Shown: in pieces, positions 33,349 to 41,117 of the stretch | Numbering within the stretch: the stretch's first letter is position 1 | How the letters are laid out: every line of letters begins with the position of its first letter | Source of the DNA: Candidatus Gastranaerophilales bacterium | Lineage (GTDB): Bacteria; Cyanobacteriota; Vampirovibrionia; Gastranaerophilales; Gastranaerophilaceae | DNA length: 64,000 nucleotides | Assembly (NCBI GenBank): GCA_944324425.1 | Contig: CALUWE010000001.1 | Span: forward strand, 124,001-188,000 | Reading direction: 5' to 3' | Translations under genes and position numbers: made by a program | The notes under the pieces: generated by a model | Told to the model about the DNA's origin: nothing | What the model saw: only the letters and a program-made list of their open reading frames with translations | The model's database searches: none

Positions 33349-33618
33349 TTATCCTCTTATGTTTAAGTCTTTAACTAACTTTCTGTATCCTTCGAGGTTA
33401 TTTTTCTTTAAGTAAACAAGCATTCTTTTTCTTTTACCAACCATCATCAAAAGACCTCTTTTAGCCTGAAAATCTTTTGCATTTTCTTTAAGGTGTTCAG
33501 TTAATTCTGCAATTTTTTTTGATAACATTGCAATCTGAACTTCGATTGAACCTGAATCCTTGTTGTCTTTTCCGAATTTGGAAATAATTTCTTGTTTGTT
33601 TTTTAAATTGATTGTCAT
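33349..33618 (-). CDS. rpsO: 30S ribosomal protein S15
   Basis: An 89-residue primary rRNA-binding protein of the small subunit platform. The start is set at ATG 33618 (MTINLKNKQEIISKFG) because GAAGGA lies 9 nt upstream and the length then matches S15; a longer frame adds 23 unconserved residues. Family stretches are DSGSIEVQIAMLSKKIAELT, KRGLLMMVGKRKRMLVYLKK and YRKLVKDLNIRG. A hairpin near the predicted mRNA 5' end may be used for autogenous control, which S15 is known for in several bacteria. Confidence 0.96.
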   Translation of the reverse strand: MTINLKNKQEIISKFGKDNKDSGSIEVQIAMLSKKIAELTEHLKENAKDFQAKRGLLMMVGKRKRMLVYLKKNNLEGYRKLVKDLNIRG

Positions 33619-33651
33619 TTTAATTTTTCCTTCTTTGCCTTGCTCATCACA

Positions 33652-33704
33652 GTGCACAAAGGTTGTGCGCATTAAAGTATCCGACAAACAAAAATTAAAG
33701 TCAA
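33652..33704 (-). promoter_or_regulatory. rpsO promoter and 5' leader hairpin
   Basis: Minus strand: TTGACT (33704-33699), 18-nt spacer, ATACTT (33680-33675), placing the start near 33668. The RNA would begin with GCGCACAA-CCT-TTGTGCAC (33670-33652), a 7-of-8 bp hairpin about 30 nt before the ribosome site. Confidence 0.5.
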
Positions 33705-34291
33705 TTCATTTTTTCAAAAGAATCTGCTTTTGGTAACATTTCCTTAATGCTGCTATCGTTTGCTTTTAATTCATTATATTTTTCATATATTTTTTTACCC
33801 GCCAATGCAACCAAAGCAAACGCCGTTGCAAAACCAAGAATGGAAGCTCTTCTTTCTGCCATTCTGCCATAGGATATAACATTTGCGCCTCTTTTTGCAA
33901 GAACGGCATCTTCTGCGGGAACATTTTGTCTGTCTGTTAAAAATTTTATACCTAAATCATAAGTTTTTTGAAGCATTTTTCTGTCAGAGCTGCCGGAAAC
34001 ATATTTTGCATTTGTTGCCTGCTCTTTAACTATGGCTACTTTGCCTTTTAACCATGTTCTTTTAACGTGCGGATCAATGTTTCTGTATATATCGCTCGTT
34101 GAAACCTTATCGGCATATTTAATATATTTATTTGTTATAACCGTTCTGTTAACACCGTCAACAACAACATCTCTGACCATTTTTGTCGGAGTTTTTTGAT
34201 AAACATAGTTGCCCAAAAGAGCACCTGCGCCTGCACCTGCTGCCATTATACCAATATCGCCCTTATGTTCGGTTATAACGGGTGGTATCAT
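33701..34291 (-). CDS. Unknown protein with two possible membrane segments
   Basis: A 196-residue protein. A glycine/alanine-rich hydrophobic segment lies near the N-terminus (GIMAAGAGAGALLGNYVY, about 14-31). A second one is near the C-terminus (SILGFATAFALVALAG, about 150-165). The basic-acidic middle is probably helical. This suggests a small membrane-attached protein, but I recognise no family. AAGGAAAG precedes the ATG. It lies just upstream of rpsO and downstream of another unknown gene on the same strand, with a 31-bp gap. Confidence 0.68.
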   Translation of the reverse strand: MIPPVITEHKGDIGIMAAGAGAGALLGNYVYQKTPTKMVRDVVVDGVNRTVITNKYIKYADKVSTSDIYRNIDPHVKRTWLKGKVAIVKEQATNAKYVSGSSDRKMLQKTYDLGIKFLTDRQNVPAEDAVLAKRGANVISYGRMAERRASILGFATAFALVALAGKKIYEKYNELKANDSSIKEMLPKADSFEKMN

Positions 34292-34322
34292 ATTAAGCTT
34301 TCCTTACTTTGTGTGTTTGATT

Positions 34323-34808
34323 TTAGTTTGTTGTATAAATTTTTTCAAATGCATAACCCACTTTTGATTCGTTTTGAACCAAATATTTAACAGGGTCTAA
34401 AAGTGCATTTTTAAAATCATACAGTTCGTTTTTACATTTAACAAGCTCTTTAAATATGCCTATGTTGTCTGCATTCAAATATTCAAGGTTTGCCGCAACT
34501 CTGAAAATAAAATCTGATTGAGTTTGGCCGTTTGCCTTAAATTCTTCGTCATTATATATTTTTTGAGCTTCTTTTATAATTTCGATTTTTTCATCATTCA
34601 ATGTTGTCTGGCTTAAAAGAAAACTTATATCGAAATATTTCAAATTCGGCATTTTTGCCAAAACTTCAAAATATTTTAAATTTTCTTTTTTGGAAACAGA
34701 AACTATTTCTTTAATTTCTTTCTGTGTAAACCTGAACCCTGCTTTAATTCCGTTATTAACATTTTCAGCGTTATTGAACAGTTCTTTTAAGAATGATAAA
34801 AAACCCAT
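34323..34808 (-). CDS. Unknown helical protein
   Basis: A 161-residue, probably all-helical soluble protein (GFLSFLKELFNNAENVNNG at the start, then repeated amphipathic helices). There is no signal peptide or recognised motif. Two AAGG words lie upstream of the ATG. It is the first of two adjacent minus-strand unknown genes and is divergent from cimA. No function can be proposed from sequence. Confidence 0.65.
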   Translation of the reverse strand: MGFLSFLKELFNNAENVNNGIKAGFRFTQKEIKEIVSVSKKENLKYFEVLAKMPNLKYFDISFLLSQTTLNDEKIEIIKEAQKIYNDEEFKANGQTQSDFIFRVAANLEYLNADNIGIFKELVKCKNELYDFKNALLDPVKYLVQNESKVGYAFEKIYTTN

Positions 34809-34906
34809 TTAATTTAACCTTACTTCCTTATATTTTATTAAAAACTGTTCAATAAAAAAAATTGCTTTTTTGTTAAATAAAATATAAACATTTTTAACAA
34901 TTTTTA

Positions 34907-34915
34907 TGGTATAAA
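34907..34915 (+). promoter_or_regulatory. Extended -10 of cimA, leaderless
   Basis: TGG-TATAAA ending 7 nt before ATG 34923; no ribosome site and no clear -35. Confidence 0.5.
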
Positions 34916-34922
34916 TAAACTT

Positions 34923-36509
34923 ATGAAAAAGATTGAAATATATGATACCACTCTAAGAGACGGCGCACAGTCCGAAGGAATAAATTTTTCGGTTTCGGAC
35001 AAGTTTAAAATAATTAAAAAGCTTGATGACCTTGGCATAGATTTCATTGAAGCGGGCTGGCCCGGGGCTAACCCTGTTGATAATGAAATTTTTAACAAAA
35101 TTGATGAACTTAATTTAAAAAATGCAACTATTGCCGCTTTCGGCTCAACAAGAAAAGCAAATGTTAATGTTGAAAATGACAATGTAATAAACAATTTGGC
35201 AAAATCAAAAGCCTGCATTATAACCATTTTTGGCAAATCTTGGGATTTTCAGGTAAGAGAGGCTCTTAACACCACATTGGAAGAAAATCTGTCCATGATA
35301 AAAGACAGTATTGAATATTTAATTTCAAAGGGCAAAAGGGTTTTCTTTGATGCAGAACATTTTTTTGACGGCTACAAACAAAACAAAGGCTATGCACTTG
35401 AAGTTTTAAAAACAGCACAAAACGCAGGGGCAGAAAGAATTATTCTTTGCGACACAAACGGCGGTTCAATTAATAATGATATTTATAGAATTACAAAAGA
35501 AGTTTTAGACAGTCTGCCTGAAATAAAACTCGGAATTCATGCGCATAATGACGCCGACCTTGCAACGGCAAATTCAATTGCGGCGATTGATGCGGGCGCA
35601 ATTCAAGTGCAGGGGACAATAAACGGCTACGGTGAAAGATGCGGCAATGCAAACCTTTGCTCTGTTATTCCCAATTTGCAGCTGAAAAAAGAATATTTAA
35701 CCATTGGCGAAAATATTTCAAAATTGGTTGAATGCGCGAAGCAAATCGCAGAAATTGCAAATAAATCCGTTGAGCCAAATTTGCCATACGTTGGTTCAAG
35801 TGCTTTTGCGCACAAAGCGGGAATCCATGCTTCAGGAGTCAGAAAAAATTCTCAAACGTATGAGCATATTAACCCTGAGCTCATAGGCAATGTCAGAAGA
35901 TTTTTGGTTTCCGATCAGGCAGGAAGTGCTTCTATTAAAGAAAAGGCGAAAAATTTCAGATTTGTTCAATTTGAGAATGATAACGAAATAAAAAAGGTAA
36001 CCGAAAGAATTAAACAACTGGAATGGCAAGGCTTTGCATATGAAGGGGCCGATGCCGGTTTTGAAATTCTTGTTATGGATGTTTTAGGCAAAAAACCTGA
36101 ATTGTTTGAACTTTTAGGCTTTAGAGTAATAGGCGATACAACCCTTTTAGATTCCAAGGGCGAATATAAAAATGTAACTATAACGGAAGCTTCCGTAAAA
36201 ATTAAAATAAAAGATGAAATTATTCATACCGTATCTGAAGGCGACGGCCCCGTTAACGCTTTAGACATTGCTTTAAGAAAAGCTTTATTTGAAAAATATC
36301 CTGCGGTCAAAAAATTTAAACTTTCAGATTTTAAAGTAAGAATACTTGATTCAAAAGACGGAACCGCAGCAACGGTAAGAGTTTCAATTGAAAGCACGGA
36401 TGGTATTAACATTTGGGATACTGTCGGGGTGTCTGAAAACATTATTACCGCATCATACAATGCCATAGCGGACAGTATCTTATACGGTCTTATTCTTCAT
36501 TCAAAATAA
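34923..36509 (+). CDS. cimA: Citramalate synthase
   Basis: A 528-residue enzyme of the isopropylmalate synthase-like family. It condenses acetyl-CoA with pyruvate to (R)-citramalate, the threonine-independent route to isoleucine. The HMGL-type TIM barrel begins with IYDTTLRDGAQSEGINFS. FIEAGWPGANPVD (in place of the isopropylmalate synthase sequence) and GIHAHNDADLATAN are family blocks. The C-terminal regulatory LeuA-dimer domain covers about 400-528. Overall order and length match citramalate synthase (TIGR00977-type) better than LeuA. The start is 7 nt past an extended -10, so probably leaderless. The neighbours are not isoleucine genes. Confidence 0.9.
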   Translation: MKKIEIYDTTLRDGAQSEGINFSVSDKFKIIKKLDDLGIDFIEAGWPGANPVDNEIFNKIDELNLKNATIAAFGSTRKANVNVENDNVINNLAKSKACIITIFGKSWDFQVREALNTTLEENLSMIKDSIEYLISKGKRVFFDAEHFFDGYKQNKGYALEVLKTAQNAGAERIILCDTNGGSINNDIYRITKEVLDSLPEIKLGIHAHNDADLATANSIAAIDAGAIQVQGTINGYGERCGNANLCSVIPNLQLKKEYLTIGENISKLVECAKQIAEIANKSVEPNLPYVGSSAFAHKAGIHASGVRKNSQTYEHINPELIGNVRRFLVSDQAGSASIKEKAKNFRFVQFENDNEIKKVTERIKQLEWQGFAYEGADAGFEILVMDVLGKKPELFELLGFRVIGDTTLLDSKGEYKNVTITEASVKIKIKDEIIHTVSEGDGPVNALDIALRKALFEKYPAVKKFKLSDFKVRILDSKDGTAATVRVSIESTDGINIWDTVGVSENIITASYNAIADSILYGLILHSK

Positions 36510-36599
36510 AGACAATTAAAATTACCCGTTCGGCTAGTAGCCAAAAACCCCTTAAAACAGGATAATACACTTGTTTAACAAAAAGCGGGTTAAAAAATA

Positions 36600-37253
36600 G
36601 TGCTGCATCAAAATAAAATTTTAATCACAGATTCCGAATTTTTGGCAATGCTTGCACATGATATGAAAACACCCGTAAAAGCGCAAATTATGGCCTTAAA
36701 ACTGCTGTATTCGGGCGCATTTGGCAAATTAAGCAAAGAAGCCTGCAATTTAATTTTAAATCTTTTGGCATCAAACAGATATTTACAACTGCTGCTTGAA
36801 AATGTTTTGGGCAATTACAGAATAAACAAAAACGATTTTATTTTAAACAAAACAAAAAGCGATATAAGAAAGACCATTGAAGAATCAATCGGAAACATTC
36901 AGGTTTTATTTGAAGCAAAAGAACAAAAAATTGAAGTAAATTATCTGGCGGACGATTTTATAAAATTTTATGACGAGATTGAAATACAAAGGGTTATAAT
37001 CAATCTTTTATCAAATGCATTCGAGTATTCAGAAGAAAATTCAACCATAAATATTGAAGTTAATAATATCGGCAAAAATTTATGCGTTGAGATAAAAAGC
37101 AGTGCAAAAATAAACAACAAAAAAAGACTTGAGCAAAAAACAAGCACGGGGCTGGGTTTAAAAATTTGCCGCAAAATAATTGAAGCCCACTGCGGAAAAA
37201 TCCGCCAAGAAAACAGGAACGGTAAATTTTCAGTAATTTTTCAATTGCCGTAA
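36600..37253 (+). CDS. Reduced histidine kinase without sensor domain
   Basis: A 217-residue soluble protein with only the transmitter core. The H-box LAHDMKTPVKAQIMALKLL holds His20. The N-box is VIINLLSNAFEYS (about 130-142). The late G-box is STGLGLKICRKIIEAHCGKI (about 180-199). The usual DxGxG (G1) loop is replaced by KSSAKINNKK, so ATP binding may be impaired or altered. The start is GTG 36600, with a poor ribosome site. No response regulator is adjacent; one with an abnormal receiver is at 49945. It could be a phosphotransfer or ligand-binding relic rather than an active kinase. Confidence 0.75.
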   Translation: MLHQNKILITDSEFLAMLAHDMKTPVKAQIMALKLLYSGAFGKLSKEACNLILNLLASNRYLQLLLENVLGNYRINKNDFILNKTKSDIRKTIEESIGNIQVLFEAKEQKIEVNYLADDFIKFYDEIEIQRVIINLLSNAFEYSEENSTINIEVNNIGKNLCVEIKSSAKINNKKRLEQKTSTGLGLKICRKIIEAHCGKIRQENRNGKFSVIFQLP

Positions 37254-37283
37254 ATTTTGTCTTTTTCTTTCAAATTCTTAAAA

Positions 37284-37322
37284 GGATAAATAGTACAGAA
37301 GAAAAGGTTATTTATCCGTTTT
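37284..37322 (+). terminator. Probable terminator of the histidine kinase gene
   Basis: Stem GGATAAATA / TATTTATCC with a 16-nt loop and GTTTTA after it. The weak T run lowers confidence. Confidence 0.45.
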
Positions 37323-37366
37323 AAAAAGTTGTTTCTTGAATTAAAAGACAAAAAAGGGGTGATTAT

Positions 37367-37663
37367 ATGAAAAAAACTTTACTGTTAGCGGCTATGGTTT
37401 GTTGTTTCATCTTTGGAAACAATGCAGTATACGCTCAAAATGATTTAATCTCTTATGACCCTACATACAGACTTGAAAGAGAATTAAAAAAAATTGATTA
37501 TGATATAAGATACAAAGAAAAACAAATCAGAAAAATAAGATATTCATCTTCCCTTTCAAGTGATGAAAAAAGAATAAAAATCAGAAGACTTCAAAGAGAA
37601 ATTTCAAACAAAGAAAGAGAACAAAGAAGAATTAAGGCAAAATGCAGAAGAATTATATCTTAG
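37367..37663 (+). CDS. Small secreted coiled-coil protein
   Basis: A 98-residue exported protein with a signal peptide (LLLAAMVCCFIFGNNAVYA, cleavage after about residue 23). The mature part is a strongly basic, charged helix (KKIDYDIRYKEKQIRKIR, RRLQREISNKEREQRRIK) likely to form a coiled coil. AAGGGG lies 9 nt before the ATG. A positively charged periplasmic helix might bind envelope polymers or nucleic acid, but that is speculation. No family is recognised. Confidence 0.75.
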   Translation: MKKTLLLAAMVCCFIFGNNAVYAQNDLISYDPTYRLERELKKIDYDIRYKEKQIRKIRYSSSLSSDEKRIKIRRLQREISNKEREQRRIKAKCRRIIS

Positions 37664-37719
37664 CGCCTATATTAAGTATTATTAAGTATATGAATTTTAA
37701 TTAACAAAAAAAAATTTGT

Positions 37720-37748
37720 TTGAGTTTTAACCTTTTGTATGCTAAAAC
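37720..37748 (+). promoter_or_regulatory. Promoter of the tagged nucleotidyltransferase gene
   Basis: TTGAGT, 17-nt spacer, TAAAAC preceded by TGC. The leader of about 43 nt contains AGAAAGG before ATG 37798. Confidence 0.6.
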
Positions 37749-37797
37749 AAATGAACGTGTTGTTCTTAGTAATTAATATATAGAGAAAGGTGTTAAA

Positions 37798-39855
37798 ATG
37801 CTCAATCGAATTTCGATGGCAGACAGTCTGACCAAAAATTACAGTCTGCAATCATCAACAAATGTTCAAAAAAGAGAGAATAATGCAACAAACGTTATTC
37901 AATTTAAAGGTCAAAATGCAAGTTACGGTGCAGATAAATTAGCTGCAGCTTATCGTGCTTATAACAAAATTCCGATGGCCTCAACCGTTTCCTTTACAGG
38001 AAGCTTGGCTACGGCTTTTGAAGAATTAAACCAATCAATGGTAACTTGCCAAGACATTGAACATGGCAGAAAAGGTGAAGAAGTAGGCTCACGTGCGGAT
38101 GTATCACAACTTGTTTCAAAATTTATAGATGATCTTCCACGCTATGATGATGCAATGAAAACCACAATTCAAATTGCAAAAGATAAAGACAAAGGAACGA
38201 TAACAGACGCCAGAACCCAAGTGAAAAAAGGCCATGGCGACAATATGAAATTTGAAATGGTTGTAAGAACCCCGAGAAAAGAAAATGAAAACCCCGGTTG
38301 GACAGAAAAAATTCAACAAATTTTAAAATTTGAACTTGAACCATATTCAATTAATCTTGATTCCGATAACAGAAGAAGCATAAAAGGAACCCCTGAAAAT
38401 GCTTATGTATTGAATACAAAAGGAAAATTGATGGCAGTTGTTGAAGACGGCGATAATGTTCTTTTAACAAATGCAGGCAAATTAAATAAAAAAGATTCAT
38501 CAAGCGGTTACTTAAACGTTACTGCAGAACAAAACAAAAATGTATTCAAACCGTTTGAAGTTCATAATGTTCCTGTTGTTGAACAGAAATCAGGCGGCTC
38601 ACAAGGCGGCGGCACAGAACTTGTAATCGGTCTTGAAGACGGCAGATTTGTTCCTGAAATTATCGATTCAATTGCAACTTTTGTTGAAAAAGTTGATAAC
38701 GGCGAAATCGTTCTTGATGAATTTAAACCCGCAGAAGGTGCACAAAATATGCAGCTTTCAATGTTAGCAGGCGGCTTTGGTTCACGTGCGGAATATACAA
38801 ATGCTTCATCAAGCAAAATTATGCATGGTAACCCTCAAGGCTCAAACCTTACAAAAGGCTGCTTCAGAACAGCAACAGGCTTAACACCTATGGAAACAAC
38901 CTTTGTTTCACTTCATAAGGCAGGCCTTCTTGATTGCTCAAAAGGCAATTTGGGCATCGGCAAAAACATTAAATTCTATTTGAATGATTCAGGCGTAAAC
39001 GGCGGTAACGGCGGCTTCACGGTTGATATGTACGATACAATGGAAAGAGAAGGCAGAGATAGCTTGCTTATACTTCCAAACGATGCTATGAGCCGTATTC
39101 CAAAAGCTTTATCAGAAATGACAAGCATAATGAATTCAGGAAACGCTGCAGTTGTTATGGTTGCAAAAGAAGTTGATAAGGAAGATGCAAGAGGTTCTTT
39201 GGGCATTATGAAAATTAATGACAAAGGTGAAATTGAAGCTTTTGCGGAAAAACCGAAAGAATTTGAAGAAGGCTATGTTGATGAAAATGACAACTGTTTT
39301 GCAAATACTTTCCAATTTGCGGTTTCAAAAGAAGCATTTAAAGCATTATCTATCTTAGAACCGTATTTACCTGCAAATAACTCAGGTAAAGAACCAAGAG
39401 ACTGGTCAAAAACATTCACACCAATCTTAATGGCCTTAACTCAAAACGAAGATGCCGAAGGTGCTCAAAAACAAATTAAAGATTCTATCAAACAAGATAT
39501 GCCATTAGAAGCACTTAGCGAAGCAAAAGAAGTTCTTGGTAATCAAAAGATTTATGCTGTTAAATCTAATGAACCTTGGGCAGATTGCGGCACATTAAAC
39601 GCACTTTATCACACAACAATGCAAATTGCATCAGGCGACTTCCCGTTGGAAGATTTCGAAAGAAAACACGTATTAGATTCAGTTAACACTCAAACAGGTC
39701 TTGTTGCTTCAAGCCCTGAACAAAAAGCGGAAATTGAAGATAAATACGACATCGAAGGCCAAGTAATGGCAGTGCCTAAAGCAAAAGCTGTTTCAAACGA
39801 TATAATAGATGAATACGCGGATGCAATTACAAGATATTCTGATAAAGCCGAATAA
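37798..39855 (+). CDS. Sugar nucleotidyltransferase-like protein with INFKG-type tag
   Basis: A 685-residue protein. The first ~70 residues carry the lineage-type words VIQFKGQNASYG (about 38-49) and VSFTGSLA. Residues ~80-310 are unassigned, with a Gly-rich loop GGSQGGGTEL. From ~318 a nucleotidyltransferase fold is visible: LSMLAGGFGSRAEY (glycine-rich NTP loop), LLILPNDAMSR, GSLGIMKINDKGEIEAFAEK, and WADCGTLNALY near the end. This is the layout of glucose-1-phosphate adenylyl/uridylyltransferases, but the usual PK.M..V Lys region after the loop is altered. A nucleotide-sugar role is inferred and the substrate is unknown. AGAAAGG precedes the ATG. It is a single-gene unit with good promoter and terminator. 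Confidence 0.78.
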   Translation: MLNRISMADSLTKNYSLQSSTNVQKRENNATNVIQFKGQNASYGADKLAAAYRAYNKIPMASTVSFTGSLATAFEELNQSMVTCQDIEHGRKGEEVGSRADVSQLVSKFIDDLPRYDDAMKTTIQIAKDKDKGTITDARTQVKKGHGDNMKFEMVVRTPRKENENPGWTEKIQQILKFELEPYSINLDSDNRRSIKGTPENAYVLNTKGKLMAVVEDGDNVLLTNAGKLNKKDSSSGYLNVTAEQNKNVFKPFEVHNVPVVEQKSGGSQGGGTELVIGLEDGRFVPEIIDSIATFVEKVDNGEIVLDEFKPAEGAQNMQLSMLAGGFGSRAEYTNASSSKIMHGNPQGSNLTKGCFRTATGLTPMETTFVSLHKAGLLDCSKGNLGIGKNIKFYLNDSGVNGGNGGFTVDMYDTMEREGRDSLLILPNDAMSRIPKALSEMTSIMNSGNAAVVMVAKEVDKEDARGSLGIMKINDKGEIEAFAEKPKEFEEGYVDENDNCFANTFQFAVSKEAFKALSILEPYLPANNSGKEPRDWSKTFTPILMALTQNEDAEGAQKQIKDSIKQDMPLEALSEAKEVLGNQKIYAVKSNEPWADCGTLNALYHTTMQIASGDFPLEDFERKHVLDSVNTQTGLVASSPEQKAEIEDKYDIEGQVMAVPKAKAVSNDIIDEYADAITRYSDKAE

Positions 39856-39872
39856 AGCAAAAATCAGATAAC

Positions 39873-39909
39873 TAAAAACGGTTCTTAAATTTTAAGAACC
39901 GTTTTTTTA
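39873..39909. terminator. Bidirectional terminator
   Basis: Stem AAAAACGGTTCTTAAA / TTTAAGAACCGTTTTT with T and A tracts at both ends, between the convergent nucleotidyltransferase and 81-aa genes. Confidence 0.88.
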
Positions 39910-39912
39910 TTA

Positions 39913-40158
39913 TTATCCTAAAAGTTTTTTAAGTTCTTTTTCCCGTTTCTTTTTCAAAAGTTTATTTGTTCTTTTTCTGATTGCAACAATTGGCGTATCA
40001 CTTGGCATAGCCGCTTTAAAAAATGTTTCATTCATGGCGTCAAACTCTCTTAATTTAGCCAAAGCCTCTTTCAGGCAATCTTTTTTGGCTTGATTTATAA
40101 CCTTCTTCAAGCCGGCTTTATCCAATATATCTGTTGAAATTAAACTATAAAACACCAT
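39913..40158 (-). CDS. Small basic helical protein
   Basis: An 81-residue protein, lysine-rich at the C-terminus (RKRTNKLLKKKREKELKKLL) and helical throughout. It has no motif I know. It lies 44 bp after engB on the same strand and ends at the shared terminator, so it may be the last gene of the engB transcript. Basic charge suggests nucleic-acid or membrane contact. Function unknown. Confidence 0.6.
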   Translation of the reverse strand: MVFYSLISTDILDKAGLKKVINQAKKDCLKEALAKLREFDAMNETFFKAAMPSDTPIVAIRKRTNKLLKKKREKELKKLLG

Positions 40159-40202
40159 AGACCCATGATGCTCTTATAAAAAAATCATGGCAACATTATT
40201 AA

Positions 40203-40781
40203 TTAAATGTTACATTCTAAAAATTCATATACTTTTTCTTTATAAAACGGCTTTGAGTTTGAAAATAAAATACACATTGTTTTTGTAAAATTTTCAATTT
40301 CTTGTTTTCTTTTTTGAACTTCCCCTTGGCGGCTAAGGTCGCATTTGGTTAAAATGTTAATAAAAGGAACCTTATTTAAAATAAGCCAATTTATCATATT
40401 TATATCGTTTTCCAACATTCCATGCCTTGCATCTAAAAATAAAAAACAATATGCCAAATTTTCACGCTGCAAAAGATATTCTTCCAAATTTTTTTGCCAT
40501 TCGTTTTGCATGGTTTTTGAAACCTTAGCATAGCCGTACCCCGGTAAATCCGCAATAATAAAATTTCCTTTATCGGATTCAATTTCAAAATGGTTTATAA
40601 GTCTTGTTTTCCCCGGGGTGTTAGATGTTTTTGCAAGCTTGCCGTTATTGGCAATTACATTTATAAAAGTTGACTTTCCTGCATTAGAGCGGCCCAAAAG
40701 TGCAAACTCAGCTTCTTTAAATGTGGGAGCTGACTTGAGGCAGGGTGAGCTTTTTATGAACTTCGCCGTTTTTATTTTCAT
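40203..40781 (-). CDS. engB: Ribosome-assembly GTPase EngB/YsxC
   Basis: A 192-residue GTPase needed for assembly of the large ribosomal subunit in other bacteria. G1 is LLGRSNAGKSTFINVIA (about 28-44), G2/G3 region NTPGKTRLINHF and ADLPGYGYAKV, G4 LTKCDL and the late SN stretch as G5. Length is normal. The start ATG overlaps the 3' end of the upstream 101-aa gene by 65 bp in another frame. The N-terminal sequence MKIKTAKFIKSSPCL is typical, so this start is likely true. Confidence 0.94.
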   Translation of the reverse strand: MKIKTAKFIKSSPCLKSAPTFKEAEFALLGRSNAGKSTFINVIANNGKLAKTSNTPGKTRLINHFEIESDKGNFIIADLPGYGYAKVSKTMQNEWQKNLEEYLLQRENLAYCFLFLDARHGMLENDINMINWLILNKVPFINILTKCDLSRQGEVQKRKQEIENFTKTMCILFSNSKPFYKEKVYEFLECNI

Positions 40782-41022
40782 TAATTAAATGCCTTAATTC
40801 TGATATTTGCCTTTTGTACATAACGGAAGATAAAAGGTTGTATGCCTTTCTTGAATTTATAACATTAATTTGAATTTTGCCGTCATCAGTTGTTTCAACG
40901 GTGATTGACCTGTTTCCGCCTTCAGCCGTTTCAATACCCGTTATATTCACAATGGTTCTTCTTAAAATGCTGATGGGTTCTCTTAAAAATTCTTCAAACG
41001 TTTTTAAAATGTTATTCTTCAT
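40717..41022 (-). CDS. Unknown protein overlapping engB
   Basis: A 101-residue protein, beta-rich in the middle (RSITVETTDDGKIQINVINS) and helical at the end. AGGGTGG lies upstream of the ATG. Its last 21 codons overlap the start of engB in a different frame, so the two genes are translationally coupled. No domain is recognised. The overlap is unusually long for this genome. Confidence 0.6.
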   Translation of the reverse strand: MKNNILKTFEEFLREPISILRRTIVNITGIETAEGGNRSITVETTDDGKIQINVINSRKAYNLLSSVMYKRQISELRHLINENKNGEVHKKLTLPQVSSHI

Positions 41023-41066
41023 AAAAATTTTCCACCCTTATTCTATCAAAAAAGCAACTTTTTTTG

Positions 41067-41072
41067 TATAAT
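41067..41072 (+). promoter_or_regulatory. -10 of the speE-aroA-pgeF operon
   Basis: TATAAT about 45 nt before the speE ATG, with TTG just upstream; no convincing -35. Confidence 0.45.
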
Positions 41073-41117
41073 AAACAGATGACGGTTTAATATTTTGTTA
41101 TAAGGAATTTGAAGATT

